Assembly (NCBI GenBank): GCA_950295325.1
Contig: OX485808.1
Span: forward strand, 16,390,527 to 16,454,526
Direction: 5' to 3'
DNA: 64,000 nt
Source: Polytrichum commune
Taxonomy: Eukaryota; Streptophyta; Polytrichopsida; Polytrichales; Polytrichaceae
The position numbers and the translations under genes were made by a program. Each line of letters starts with the position of its first letter. The stretch's first letter is position 1. Below are positions 36,673-48,619 of the stretch, in pieces. The notes below the pieces were generated by a model, which was given only the letters and a program-made list of their open reading frames with translations, was not told where the DNA came from and did not search any database.

Positions 36673-39600
36673 ATGACTATCATTAGAGCATTTGGATCAT
36701 TTTGTGCCCTTCGTTTTGCCTCTTGAAAATAATCATCATGTGAAGGTCTCAGAGGATTTGCTTAGCTTGAGGTTCAATTTCCGAATATGATTTATGTACG
36801 TGGAGCAAGAGATGTATTCCGTGGACGGTGATATCTTGCAAACAATCTTGATTCAAAAGAACATGTGTGAAGATGGCTATATTTAGATTTTGAGTCTAGA
36901 GTCATTTAGAGTCATTTAGAGTTATAGGGATTTTTTATTCCCAGATGCAAACATCTATTGTTGTGTTGATTAATGAGTCTAACACATCTACTATCAATAT
37001 ACCTAGTGTGACGACTGTTAAGATAGAACCAAATGATGATGACGTTTTTATATTTTTGAATTCGGATGATGATGTTCGTCTTCTTATTGATCTTTCTGGT
37101 ACATCACATTTTCTTTATAGCACTAAGACTTCCAATCTAGTTTTGGTCTCTGTGGATGTTGATAAAGCGCCTCAGAATTTGTCAGACATTAAATTTGCTC
37201 GTCATGGATCTACATCTCGATGTCCACATCTTCACCATTTTTCATCATCTTCAAGTTTTAATATTGTCGATGCATTAGAATTGACAAATTCTAGAAGAAG
37301 GTCGAAATCCGATTTTGCTACTATTAATTTTGATAGTATAGATGTTCGTGATGTTAAGTATTTGCCACCATCTTTGATGGTGATGTTTTATTTACCTTGC
37401 CTTCAATAAATATGAATATGCCTAGTATATATGGTCGTTCCATGGATGACATGGATAAGATGTGCGATGGACATCCTTGGTGTACAACGAAAACAACAAC
37501 TATTCAAAATGATTTTGGATTTTCTTTTAGGCATTCTTCTTGTGCCGGTTATTTGTAGTGCACAAATAAACATTGTGATTATATGTATCGCAATGGAGGT
37601 GTATATAATTGCACCGAATGGATTGGATCGATTCCTATCCCATTTTGTATGGGAGATGTTGCCCCAAAAAAGTCAAGATTGGAATGTAAGGTATGTCATT
37701 CTTCTCTAGTGTGTATTGCATTGTGTCATGCTTACATAATATATGTCCATTTTATATCCCTTTATATGTCAATGACTTGTATACATCTTGGTGTTCATGA
37801 ACACCCTGTATCAAATGATACATGTTGTGAGTCACTTGATATGGCTTACTAATGCGTTGCCAATGAGGTCATGGAAACACCTACTACCAAAGACTCTGCA
37901 ATAATTATGGCAGCGAATAAAATATTCCTAGCATACTACTTTCTAAAATTTCCATCAAACAGTGAAGGATATCACTTGGTATGTTCGTCGTTGGAGGTTG
38001 TCATGGATAAATTCAATATTCTTGCGTCTCCAAATTGTTATAACTTTGTATTAGGTTCAAAGGGTTTTGTTCGTAGTGAAATGGGTACAATGGATAGTAT
38101 CATGACGCTCAAAGATGATTCGGGCTTCAAATATGTCCATGGTAGTAGATTCCCGGGACAATCCAAAGATAAAGTATTTGTCTTCAAAATGTCAGTAGAT
38201 CTTTCAGGGAGTGGTGTGGATCTCGTTGCAGGTGGGAGGAGATATGGAGAATTCATGGATAATGTTTGACCACATCAAACGTTTGAAGGACTGGACCACC
38301 TTTGCATGTCATGTGTACGATAGCAAGTATTATAAGGTGCTTATCATTGCGTGTTGTGATATGCAATTTGAAGATGACGTAGCTCAAACGCACTTTTGGG
38401 AAAACTTGAACTCTGTTATGGTGGAGAATGGAGTGTCGAATGTAAACTTCAAGGGTTTTATGGCAAACAGTGCTTAGGCTAGTTGGAATGAGGTCAGAAA
38501 CATATATGGTGGAGGTGTTCCAAGTTTGCCAATGGTGGGTCATGAGCGTACTTGTCTTTTTCATTGGTTGCAAAGCTTGGATAAGGTGTGGCAGAAGTAT
38601 ATCAAGGCATCTTTGCAGTTTCAGCACAAGCAACTATGCAAGGATTATAAGGATGCGAAAACAATTGATGAAGCTGAAACTAAATATCATATCATTCAGT
38701 CATGGTGGTTGTCATCCGAAGTTGCTACAGATGAAGGCATTCTCGGCTTATCCGTGTGGTTTGGGTTTTGGCATTTTCGCTATATGCAATAGGATGGTCA
38801 TATGATTCTTGTAAGTGCATTGTTGCTATGTATTTACGATGTTCTTTTAATTTTGAATATACATGATATATTTGCATATATACAATCTATTGTAATTTGT
38901 ATAATGTTTGCAGGATATGACTATGGATGAACGTGCAGAAATGCCAACATGTAATCTTACAGAGACGGTGCACAACAAATGGCTCCAGCAATCTAGAAAC
39001 AAGATGACTTGCCTATATGAAACGACAGTGGATGATTTGATCCATGCATTCATACAGATTGCAAATTACAAATCATAGTTGAGAGGTGGTTTTACTGGTA
39101 AAGGCCCTGATTCTGTGTCCTTGAAATTGAAGGTTGTTGCCAGGTGTGGAGATCCGAAACTACTGGCAGATGCCATGAAATCCTATCCAAGGGTGGGAGA
39201 TCTTAATACTAGGGATTGTGCTTTGGATGGGTATGAGTTGTTTGAATCCACCAAACAAAAACTTGATTTGCCACCGGATGTGGATTGTGACTCACATCGA
39301 CCCGATAAAGTGAACTACTTGATTCCTCATCCTAACACTAGGGTTAAAAAGGGCATGCATAGAGGAGTCTTTGAATTCTACAGAGCATGGTGTGACACAT
39401 CCCACATCAGTATTAAAGACCGATTGTTGTTCTTCTCATTAGCATATTGCAAGATTACCACCCAACTTTGGCAAATGATAATGGGCAATGCAAGCCAATA
39501 CAGTGACTATGTGCAATGCCAAAGTTGGAACTGGCAAACATGACACACCGGCTCCCACGTACAAGGGATTGAAGAAAGAGTACCACTCCACCAACAATGT

Positions 39601-40281
39601 GGAACACGAGTTTTGGTTTTGCCCGGATGACATCAAACGTTGTGTAAGTAAGAAGAAGAAGAAATATGTGCTAGATTGGCTTGTAGTATCCAACATATGG
39701 CCTGTGGAGATAGGTACCAATCTCTCAAAGCATGAGGTATTGACACTTGAGGACACTGGATTCCAATTGCAATAGAGGGAGGCTCTCTCTCCTCGCCTTA
39801 GGTTTTCAACAATTGCGATGCTCCCAATCCCTCAAACGGATTTTTATGTGCCACTAAACCCGGATGCCCACCCAACTTCCAGGTTTGGAAGGTCAATGCA
39901 CCACAATCTAGCAGCACCGACGGTGGATCATAAAAACAAATGGGAGAGCACCGGGCTCATGAACGGTTATTATGTGGTTGGAATAACTGCCATTCCATAT
40001 CCAAGATTTGGAGTGTTAATCAACATTGTCTCCAAGGAGGACATCACATATCGTGTCACAATTGGCAACATGCCGCATTGCACATGCCCTGACTTCACTA
40101 AAATGTCATCTCAGTCTTTGGAAAAAAGGGAAAATGAGTGTATTGCAAACATCTTTATTATGTGTTTAGATTTTTGTGCAAGGTGGATTATGATAATGAC
40201 AAGTTCATTCATGCTCCAACATACTCCTACAACAAGGTCATGCGGCTACTTGAACTTGCAGGTGTTGTAGAATGTGAGTAA
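36673..40281 (+). pseudogene. MULE transposase with SWIM zinc finger, copy A (decayed)
   Basis: It aligns throughout with the copy-B transposase. The start MTIIRAFGSF (copy B MATIRAHGSF) is followed by VSEDLLSLRFN, a Ser-rich linker, DALELTNSRRRSKSDFA, the Cys/His region, FKGFMANSA and ERTCLFHW. An intron follows (ATTCTT|GTAAGT to TTTGCAG|GATATG, same position as in copy B), then HNKWLQQS, a KGPDS..LKLK segment and a SWIM motif CTCPDF..CKH. By comparison with copy B, nonsense changes are CAA to TAA at 37850, CAG to TAG at 38475, TGG to TAG at 39076, CAG to TAG at 39773 and TGG to TGA at 40135. Several 1-bp indels are also present (for example just after the start and just before the SWIM motif). 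It cannot make a full protein. Confidence 0.85.
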
Positions 40282-40499
40282 TATTCCAAGTGTTGTATTC
40301 AACCGCATGTTTGAGAATTTGAGTAAGTGACATGTATTAGCGTGGATTTTTATAATAAAAACCAATAATGGACTGATGGTTTTGAAAGTATTCATGATAA
40401 TAGGCTCCCTTCATTCTTCTTCAATCCGAATGCGAGTACTTTATATCCCCTAAATTGCAAAATATGAGTGCTAATTTTAGAAAGTATATCCTAAAACCG

Positions 40500-40589
40500 T
40501 GCTCGATTACTAAATTTGGCATCATTGCTCACGTGTTACCGCTCACCGCTCACCGCTCACAGCTCATTGCTCATGTGTTAGCTCTCCTC
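40500..40589 (-). repeat. Right terminal inverted repeat of copy A
   Basis: On the minus strand it reads GAGGAGAGCTAACACATGAG, then repeated TGAGC/GTGAGCG words, then GTAACACGTGAGCAATGATG. It matches the left terminus of copy B (43051-43137) with a similar internal repeat pattern. The adjacent outside sequence is AATTATCCTC (40590-40599), which would be the target duplication; its partner was not located. Confidence 0.8.
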
Positions 40590-40599
40590 AATTATCCTC

Positions 40600-42430
40600 C
40601 CAGTTGCAAATTCTATAATGCCATTTTGGTACGGAAGGGTGAGAATTTGCCTAGGATTCCTTGGGGATCACAGATCCAAAATGCAATCCAATGGCATCTA
40701 ATGATCTTGACATATCAACTTTTGAATCTAGCGCCTCAATCATTTCTTAGTCATTGCATTCAAATTCTATCCTCTCACTTGATGACTCAATAGATGTCTC
40801 CAAAACCTCATTGCTACACATCATCAAGTTCTCTATGGCCCATGGAATTGGCAACCCTACACTATTGCCAATACAATCTCCAATGTGTGGATAGTTGATG
40901 ACAAGTTGGTCGAGACCATAATCAAACCTCAACGCTTTAACAAATACTTGACTATGGTTTGTAGTCCCCGAAATAACTCCCCAATCCCAACCCTAACGTC
41001 ATTCATTTTTAGTATGACCTTTTGATCCATAGTAAAGGCTATGTCTACCAAACCAATTTTGCCAAATCATGTGCTATAATCTAGAGTCTTCCTGATGTAA
41101 GCTTTGCTCATACAAAATTCTAGGACTTCAGTGTTTGACATATGCATCAGGAGACCTTCTGGTCCAATGTTTGAATATAACGACGACGAGAATTTAAATT
41201 GTACCTTGCATTAAATATATAATTGTAAAATTTAAATTAATACTTCTTTTAAGTTTTTTTTTTGCAACATACCAAAAAACTTGTAATGTGTAAGTATCAA
41301 GAGGCTCCTAATATTTTTGGAAGCATCAATATAGGAATAACACCTTCATTGTAATAATGATCCACTCATATAATTACAAAGTGTAATTTTTACAAAGGTG
41401 ATAGAATATTGATTATATTTAAGTCACCTATAAGAATCGCAATTATGCCACATTTTTGGACCTAACATATTGAGAATGACATTGTAAGGTACATGACATG
41501 ACATATTGATACATAGTAAAGAAAGTCATGAAGGAAATGACGATTTGATTTCGTATTCCACATGTGATATTGATTGTGCACACATTTCAAGAGGTCTTTC
41601 TAGAATGACTTGTGGAGGCACGGTGTGATCATGTTGAGAGTAGTATATATTGGAGCTCTCCCAGAGCCATTTTCATTTTTGCTTCCACGGCGAAGCCTTG
41701 CCACTTTGCCAAGCAAACATAAATCCTTCACGGCTTGCAACATGCTATACTTTACTATGCTCTCTGCTATCCCCATCCATGTTTCATCCATATTTAATCT
41801 ATTTTGTTTCCCACTCCAATCTACACTCATGTAGAGCATTTTGTGGTGTGAATCGACGAGCTGCCTAAATAGACATGAGTTGCTATGTGTTTCTAGCCCA
41901 AGTGAGTTTCAATCTTGCACATTTTTTTAATGTTTCTTATCATGAAATAATTGCATCGGGAGCCCCCTGATGCAAGTGCTTTGTGTTGTTGCATTGTGTT
42001 TGAGCTTCTTGCATCAAGAGCCCTCTCGATACAAATGCTTTCAAGGTTTATGCTTGAGTTTGTTGCAATTGCGTAGGCAAGTTGCATGAGGAAGTCTCCT
42101 TTTACTAGACTCTCATGTTAACCCAATCAAAGTACATGTGCCTTTCTTATTATGTCCGCAATTTTGTTTAAGCATATGATATTCTCATATTCATTTGTCG
42201 TGTTTATAATGTTGTGTTCGGTAGTGGGTTCATGTGTTGAGTTGTAGAGCACATTGGGAGGTCTCCCAATCTGTATGGTTATAGTGTAGAGTTATTGAGG
42301 AATTAGATCTTCCATCCCTAAGATTCATGTGTTTACTATAAGAAGGAGTTCTAGAGGTGGGGGCTGGGTAGTCAACAGTTGAAGCATTTGGTGTCTAAAA
42401 ACATTGGCAAAATGTAGGACGTTTTTTTTC
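40600..42430. other. No gene recognised between the two elements
   Basis: AT-rich sequence with short open frames only. A Leu-rich antisense pair at 41600-41868 is overlapping and unconvincing. Around 41960-42020 there is a 'gcatcgggagccccctgatgcaagtgcttt' block and a diverged repeat of it about 60 bp later. Confidence 0.4.
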
Positions 42431-42438
42431 ACCAACAG

Positions 42439-42980
42439 TGGCTACATATTTGGTGAAGAATCATGTTGAGAAATGGGGTGTTGAGGTGGTGGAGAACACT
42501 TCTCAAAATACCATGAAAATTAAATTTGTGTATGTCGTAAATCGTAAAACGACCACATTGTCTTTCATAGAGGTGGTTGACATCAAGAGATATTATGAAG
42601 ACTTTCTCATCTTAAATATTTGCAAATTCTCCATTACCAATGATCTCAATTATGTTAGGCTAGTGATCCCTACCATGAACCTAGACATAGACATCTTTGA
42701 GAAATTGATGGAATTTGGTTTCATGTGGTTTGCCAAGGACGAAAAATTGCCCAAAAATATCGCATACGAATTCCATTCCATGGTTGTCGAGAAAGGTTTT
42801 TCCCTCAAGATGTGGATAGAGCAAAGGGGTTCCAACAAAAGAAATAACATTGGCATATCTCCCAATGCATTCGCCAAGGTCTCACATTGCTATGCTTATT
42901 TTTTCAAGTTCCAAGGGAAAGAAATGACTCTCCTTCCCCCCATAACATGTCGTGGAGAATTTCCTAGACTCTTGCTCTAG
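42439..42980 (+). CDS. Unrecognised open reading frame, probably an exon or gene remnant
   Basis: About 180 residues, open from a pyrimidine-rich acceptor (ttttttttcaccaacag, ending at 42438) to a stop at 42978-42980, with no ATG at its beginning. It therefore looks like a last exon whose upstream part is not identified. The composition is ordinary for a globular protein, with segments such as FIEVVDIKRYYEDFL, FEKLMEFGFMWFAKDEKLP and SPNAFAKVSHCYAYFFKF. I recognise no family. Element B inserted only 70 bp beyond its stop. It could also be part of an older transposon. Confidence 0.35.
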
Positions 42981-43040
42981 CTCCTAAGGACATTATGAGT
43001 TCAACTCAACAAATTCATGGGTACTTTGGGTATTCTGGAG

Positions 43041-43050
43041 GTATCCACAT
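43041..43050 (+). repeat. Target site duplication, left (GTATCCACAT)
   Basis: Identical 10-bp direct repeat at 54724-54733; the match extends to 11 bp if the following G on each side is counted. This is within the 8-11 bp range typical of Mutator-like elements. Confidence 0.9.
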
Positions 43051-43137
43051 GAGGGAAGCTATCTTATGAGCGATGAGCAGTGAGCGGTGAGCGGTGAGCA
43101 GTAACACATGAGCAATGAGCAGTAACATATGAGCAAT
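43051..43137 (+). repeat. Left terminal inverted repeat of copy B
   Basis: It starts GAGGGAAGCTATCTTATGAG, followed by a run of GTGAGCG/ATGAGCA words and GTAACACATGAGCAATGAGC. It pairs with 54658-54723 in inverse orientation. The subterminal 7-10 bp repeats could be transposase binding sites (inference). Confidence 0.88.
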
Positions 43138-43261
43138 GATTCCAAACTTAGTAAAGACACACGGGTTTAGGGTACACAACCAAAATTTTGACAAATTAAT
43201 TGCATATTTTCAATTGTAAATTGCCAATATTTTAAATGAAGCACAAGTGAAAGGGCCCTAT

Positions 43262-43470
43262 TTCCATGGATCATTTAAAACACTTTCAATTCATTGTTGA
43301 TTTTTATTATAATAATCCAAACCAATACATGTCATTTATTGACATCCTTATATATGTAGTTACAACCAACACTTGCACAACTACTCACATTCCACAACAC
43401 CAGCAAGTTCAAGTAGGTGCATAACCTCATTATACGTACATGTAGGTGCCATAATTGTGAGCCACTCAAA
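43262..43470 (-). repeat. Duplicated 3' end of the transposase gene
   Basis: This block repeats 43845-44010: 'ttttattataa.aatccaaacca', 'acatgtcat.tt.ttgacat', 'ctactcaca.tc.acaacaccagcaagttcaagtag' and 'gcat.acctc.ttata'. On the minus strand it encodes a second version of the final residues (LLELAG.VECE). It is diverged, so it is an old duplication. Confidence 0.8.
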
Positions 43471-43562
43471 CTGCTCACGGGTTGAATTAAGGCCCAAAAT
43501 CTACAAATGAAAGGAAATTAGATATTAGAAATAGTCAATATGTAGGTAACTACTAGGTTTTG

Positions 43563-43805
43563 AGACATCCGCCTGTGGATGCAAGTTGTATAAGAGACTG
43601 GTATTAGGTCTGTATCAACCCGGGTTCGAATCCGGTTGGTTACATTGATTGGTGCTATCCCAAATTGAGCTAGTGATAAAGTAGGAATAATCTATAGGCG
43701 GATACCAAGAAGACGTTACTACGCGGATGTACGTAGAATCTTCTCAATTATTTTTTATTTTTAGAAACTTGTTATTATTTATCCATGTCAATCAATCAAA
43801 CCGCT
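43563..43805 (+). repeat. tRNA-derived SINE-like repeat, copy 2
   Basis: It matches 35393-35640: 'acatccgcctgtggatgcaag', a B-box-like 'ggttcgaatcc' at 43623-43633, 'ggttggttacattgattggt', a T-rich end near 43760 and 'atcaatcaaaccgct'. It sits between the two copies of the transposase 3' end. Confidence 0.6.
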
Positions 43806-43935
43806 CACGGTTGGGTCGTACTGAATCATTTGAAATACTTCCAGTCTATTGCTGATTTTTATTATAAAAATCCAAACCAAAACATGTCATATTTTGACAT
43901 TCAAATATATGGTACTTAATAGACCATTTGCAATA

Positions 43936-46900
43936 CTACTCACACTCTACGATACCAGCAAGTTCAAGTAGTCGCATGACCTCGTTATAGGTATATGTAG
44001 GTGCATGAATGAACTTGTCACTCTCGTAATCCACCTTGCACAAAAATCTAAACACATAATAAAGATGTTTACAATACACCCATTTTCCTTTCTTTCCCAA
44101 TGCATGAGAGGACATTTTCGTGAAGTCCGGGCATGTGCAATGAGGGATGTCGCCAATTGTGACATGGTAGGTGATATCCTGCTTGGAGACAATGTTGATT
44201 ATCACTCCAAAGCCCGGATATGGAATGGCAGTGACCCCAACCACATAGTAACCCTCCATGAGTCCGGCGCTCTCCCATTTGTTTTTGTGATCCGCTAGCG
44301 GTGTTGTTGGATTACGACGCACTGTCTTCCCAAACCTGAATGTAGGGTGGGCGTCCGGGTTTGGTGGCATAGAAAAATGCGAGCGAGGGATGGGAAGAGT
44401 TGCGATTGTTGAAAGCCTACGACGAGGGGACAATGCCTCCCTCTGCTGTAGTTGAAATCCAGCATCTTCAAGTGCCAAAACCTCCTCTCGCGATAGATTG
44501 GTACCTATCTTCACCAGCCACGTGTTGGGTACTATAGGCCAGTCCAACACATATTTCTTCTTACTGCCACTCACACAACGTTTGATGTCGTCAGGGCAAA
44601 ACCAAAATTCATACTCCACATTGTTGGGAGAGCGAAATTCCTTCCTGAGCCCTTTGTATGTTGGAGCAGGTGTGCCATGTTTCCCAGTCCCGACTTTGGC
44701 ATTGCACATAGTCCTTGTGATGGCCTGCAGTGCCCAACATCGTTTGGCTGAGTTGGGTGGTAATCTTGCAATGTGCCAGTTGGAAGCAAGACAATCAGTC
44801 TCTAACACGGATGTAGTATGAGCCACACCATGAATTGCAGAACTTAACGATTCCTCTATGCGTTGACGAGTTGCTCGGGTGTTCGGACGGGGAATGGAAT
44901 AGTTCACTTTGTCGGGTCGATGAGAGTCACAATCAGCACCCGGTGGTAGGTTGAGTTTGCGTTTGGTGGAACCAAAGAGCTCTGACCCTTCCAATGCACA
45001 ATCTCTAGTGTTGACGTCTTCTGCCCCTGGATAAGACTTCATGGCATCGGCCAACATTTTTGGATCTCCACACCTTGCAGCCGCTTTGAGTTTCAAGGAT
45101 GCCGAATCAGGACCTTTACCATCAAACCCCCCTTTCAACCATGTCCGGTAATTTGCAATTTGCATGAAAGCACGGATCATGTCGTCCACTGTAGCTTCAT
45201 ATAAACAAGTCATCTTGTTGCCGGACTGTTGGAGCCATTTGTTGTGTACAGTCTCTGCAAGGTTGCATGTTGGCATTTCCGCACGCTCTTCTATTGTCAT
45301 ATCCTATGAACAACATACAAATACAAGGATAAGACAAACATAAGATAGATTATATATTTAGGTTTGGGTCGTTCAACCCAAAATGGCTGCCACGTTTGGG
45401 TCGAACGACCCAAACTATTTGTTGTTTGTTGTGTATAGTCTCTGCAAGGTTGCATGTTGGCATTCCTGTACGCTCTTCTATTGTCATATCCTATGAACAA
45501 TACAGAAAGACAAAGATAAGAAAAACATAAGATATATTACATTGAGTAATGAAGTTTGATATGTACTTACAAGTAGCATATGGCCACCCCATTGTCTGTA
45601 ACGAAAGTGCCAAAATCCCAACCACTCTGAAAGGCCAAGGATGCCTTCCTCGGAGGCAGCTCCAGATGACAACCACCAAGAACGAATCACATGGTACTTG
45701 GTCTCAGCGTCGTCCATTGTTTTCGCGTCTTTGTAATCCTTGCATATTTGTTTGTGTTGAAATTGCAAGGATGGTTTGATATACTTTTGGGTCACCTTAT
45801 CCAAGCTTGCGGTCCAATGGAAAAGACATGTACGCTCACGTGCAACCATGGATAGACTTGGATCACCATCCCCGTAAATCGCCCTCACCGCATTCCAATA
45901 GGTTGAGCACTATCAGCCATAAACCCTTTGAAGTTTACATATGGTACACCATTTTCTGCCATGATAGCATTCAAATTTTCCCAAAAGAGAATTTGTGCTG
46001 CACCATCTTCAGATTGCATGTCACAACACGCAATAGTCAACACTTTACAATATTGACTGTCGTACACATGGCAAGCCATGGTCGTCCAGTCCTTCAAACG
46101 TTTGACATGGTCAAACATAATCCATGAATTCTCCATGTCCCCACCGACTTGCATCCTCTTCACAAGCTCCACACCACTACCTGGAAGGTCTACAGACATC
46201 TTGAAAACAAACACTTTGTCCTTTGACTGCCCTGGGAACCGACTACCATGGACGAATTTGAAAGCAGAGTGGTCTTTGAGCGCCATAATACTATCCATAG
46301 TTCCCATTCCACTACGCAAAAAACGCTTTGATCCAGATACAAAGTTACGACAATTTGGAGACGCAAGAGTGCTGAATTTGTCCATGACGACCTCTAGGGA
46401 TGAACCAACCAAGTGATAGCCTTCGACATTTGCGGGAGATTTGAGAAGGTAATCGGCCAAGAATTGTTTGCTCGCCGCCATAACTATGGCTGAATTTTTT
46501 GCTGTGGGTGTTTTCAATACTTCATTTGCAACGCATTGGTATACCATGTCCAATGATTCACGGCATGTGCCATTGGCCACAGGGTGATCATGTACACCAA
46601 GATGAATGCAAGCCCTGGACATTCCAACGGATGTGGAGTAGATGTATATGATTCGAGCATTACACAAAGCAATGCACACAGGTGTGGACCGACATACCTT
46701 ACACTCGACAGTGGACTTAGCAGGGGGAACAACACCCACAGCAAATGGGATAGGAGTTGAACCGGCCCATTCAGTGTTGTTCCGGAGGCCCCCATTGCGA
46801 TTCATGTAATCACAGTAGTCATTATGACATTGGAGATGACCAACACAAGTAGAGCGCCGGAAGGACAGTCCAAAGTCATTTTGGATATTCGTGGTTTTGG

Positions 46901-47697
46901 TGGTGCACCAAGGATGACCGTCGCACATCTTGTCCATGCCGTCCATTGAGCGACCATACGTACTTGGAGCTTTGAGTGCCACAGGAGGCAAGAGAAACAA
47001 AACATCACCATTAAAAGAAGATGGTAAGTACTTGACTTCACGAACATCTATACTGTCAAAATCATTGGATGCAAGATCGGACTTTGATCTTTTTCTTGAC
47101 TTTGTCAGCTTCAAGGCATCAACCATAGTTAACCCTGTAGATGAAGGTGAAGGGTGTAGTGGAGGACGTTGAGAAGGTGAGATTTGGGGAACCACCTTCT
47201 TATACATAAGACCGCAAGGGGATTTGTATAGGAAGTTGGGAAGGAATAGAATGAACACTTCTAAATGGAAATGGCGATGTGTTTGAAAGATCAACAGATG
47301 CACAAATGTCATCTTCTGAATCTGATAGCACAAACACACTATCATCAAGGGGTTCCACCTTAACAGGTGCGATAGAGGGAATTTGAACTGTGGATGTACC
47401 GGATTCGTTTGTCAAAATGACAGTTGAAGCTTGCATCTGAGACTCAGAAAGTCCTATCACCCTAAATGAACCAGGTCCTAAGATCCACATAAAACCAACA
47501 TCAGTTCTATTTTTTGGAACCAAAATCGTTTCATACACCTCTCCATCTGCAGAGTACATCTCATGCTCTAAATACATGGTTCCTATCTGGAGGTTGAATC
47601 TCAAACTAAGTAAATCCTCTGAAACACTCACATGACCATCATCTTGGAGTGGCAAGATGAAGGGAACAAAAGATCCATGAGCTCTAATGGTAGCCAT
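43936..47697 (-). pseudogene. MULE transposase with SWIM zinc finger, copy B (two frameshifts)
   Basis: Exon 1 spans 47697-45571 and exon 2 spans 45303-43936; the intron is CTT|GTAAGT..TTCATAG|GATATG, phase 0. Domains in order: N-terminus MATIRAHGSF..VSEDLLSLRFN; acidic/Ser linker; basic patch TKSRKRSK; a Cys/His cluster (CDGHPWC, CVGHLQC, CKVC, HLGVHDHP) resembling WRKY/GCM-type zinc binding; a transposase core with KVLTIACCDMQ, FKGFMADSAQ and ERTCLFHW; then a SWIM finger (CTCPDF, 16 residues between the second and third Cys, CKH). SWIM fingers are characteristic of MULE/FAR1-type transposases. One frameshift lies near 47200-47240 and a 1-bp loss near 45894, judged against copy A, which stays in frame at both points. 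The 455-residue exon 2 is fully open. I could not assign the DDE triad with certainty. Confidence 0.88.
45300..45500 (-). repeat. Partial tandem duplication of transposase intron end and exon-2 start, with two palindromes
   Basis: The acceptor and first codons (TTGTTCATAG GATATGACAATAGAAG..) occur twice, at about 45490 and 45303. Between them, at about 45359-45413, are two copies of the TTTGGGTCG..CGACCCAAA palindrome (one imperfect) that otherwise forms array B3 in the partner gene's intron 1. Confidence 0.85.
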
Positions 47698-48219
47698 AGA
47701 AAATCAAAAGAACATATGAACAACACATCACAAAAATATGGGGTGAATGTTGGTTTTGTATAGAGTTGTGTGAGGAAATGAATGGAAATCAAAACGTGTG
47801 ATACAATAATGGATGGAGATGAAAGCGTGTGATACATAGCATCTAATAATACAGAAGTGGACATAACACAATAATAGTCAGAAAATATTTACGAGCAAGA
47901 TATACACAAAATGACGTCAAATACTAAAAGTATTGGTAGAAAACAAAAATATATATGTGTGGACTGACGTAGATGTAGAAAGAATTAAAATTGGTTGGAA
48001 AAATAAATTATTGCTCATTATGAATAGAACAAAGTAGGTGTCAGAAAATTTTGGCGGATATAACAAAAATAAACACATAATGACAAACGCGTCGAAATAT
48101 CTCGCTCATTGAACGCCAATTACAACATGTGATCGTAATATACGCCGGATTTTGTGAGATAGATACATTGGAAGAATAAATGATAGTACCTGATATAAAA
48201 CATATCATAGACACCAACG
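47698..48219. promoter_or_regulatory. Divergent intergenic region of copy B
   Basis: 522 bp between the two start codons. It is AT-rich and must hold both promoters if they were ever active; I cannot mark individual TATA boxes with confidence. The equivalent gap in copy A (about 36110-36673) has a similar length. Confidence 0.5.
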
Positions 48220-48619
48220 ATGGTGGACGATGTAGAGAGAACACCCGTGAGGCCGAAGAGAAGACGTAAGAAAACTTTGTATTTCACTTCCGAGAAAAAA
48301 AGGTTCAGACTGAGTGTGAGAAAGAAGAATGCAAATAAGGAAGGGAAAAGAAACTTGTTGAGTACGGTAGAAGAAACTGTGAAGACACTGGATTTTGATG
48401 CGATGGAGGATGATGAAGGTGCAAAGAGCAAAGAAGATATAGATGATCGTATATCAGAGTCCGAATTGAAGACGGGTTCAAAGAAGACGACAAACAAAAA
48501 GGTAAGTCAGTTCAACGTTCACATAATTTGATAGTGCATAAGTTGTAAGTTAGGACGGAGAACCTTGTACGTTCACTCACATATCATGTAGTAGCAATTT
48601 ATAGAGGTTATAAATTGGA

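Larger units (their letters stand above)
32640..40589. mobile_element. Copy A: decayed two-gene Mutator-like element, left end missing
   Basis: Its gene order mirrors copy B. A ParB/methyltransferase-like gene lies on the minus strand (36110 to about 32640), with palindromes at 34020-35705 inside its first intron. A divergent MULE transposase starts at 36673 on the plus strand, and a right terminal inverted repeat ends at 40589. The right end, read inwards on the minus strand, is GAGGAGAGCTAACACATGAG, then TGAGC/GTGAGC tandem words, closely matching the left end of copy B. Numerous stops and indels show both genes are dead. Confidence 0.8.
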
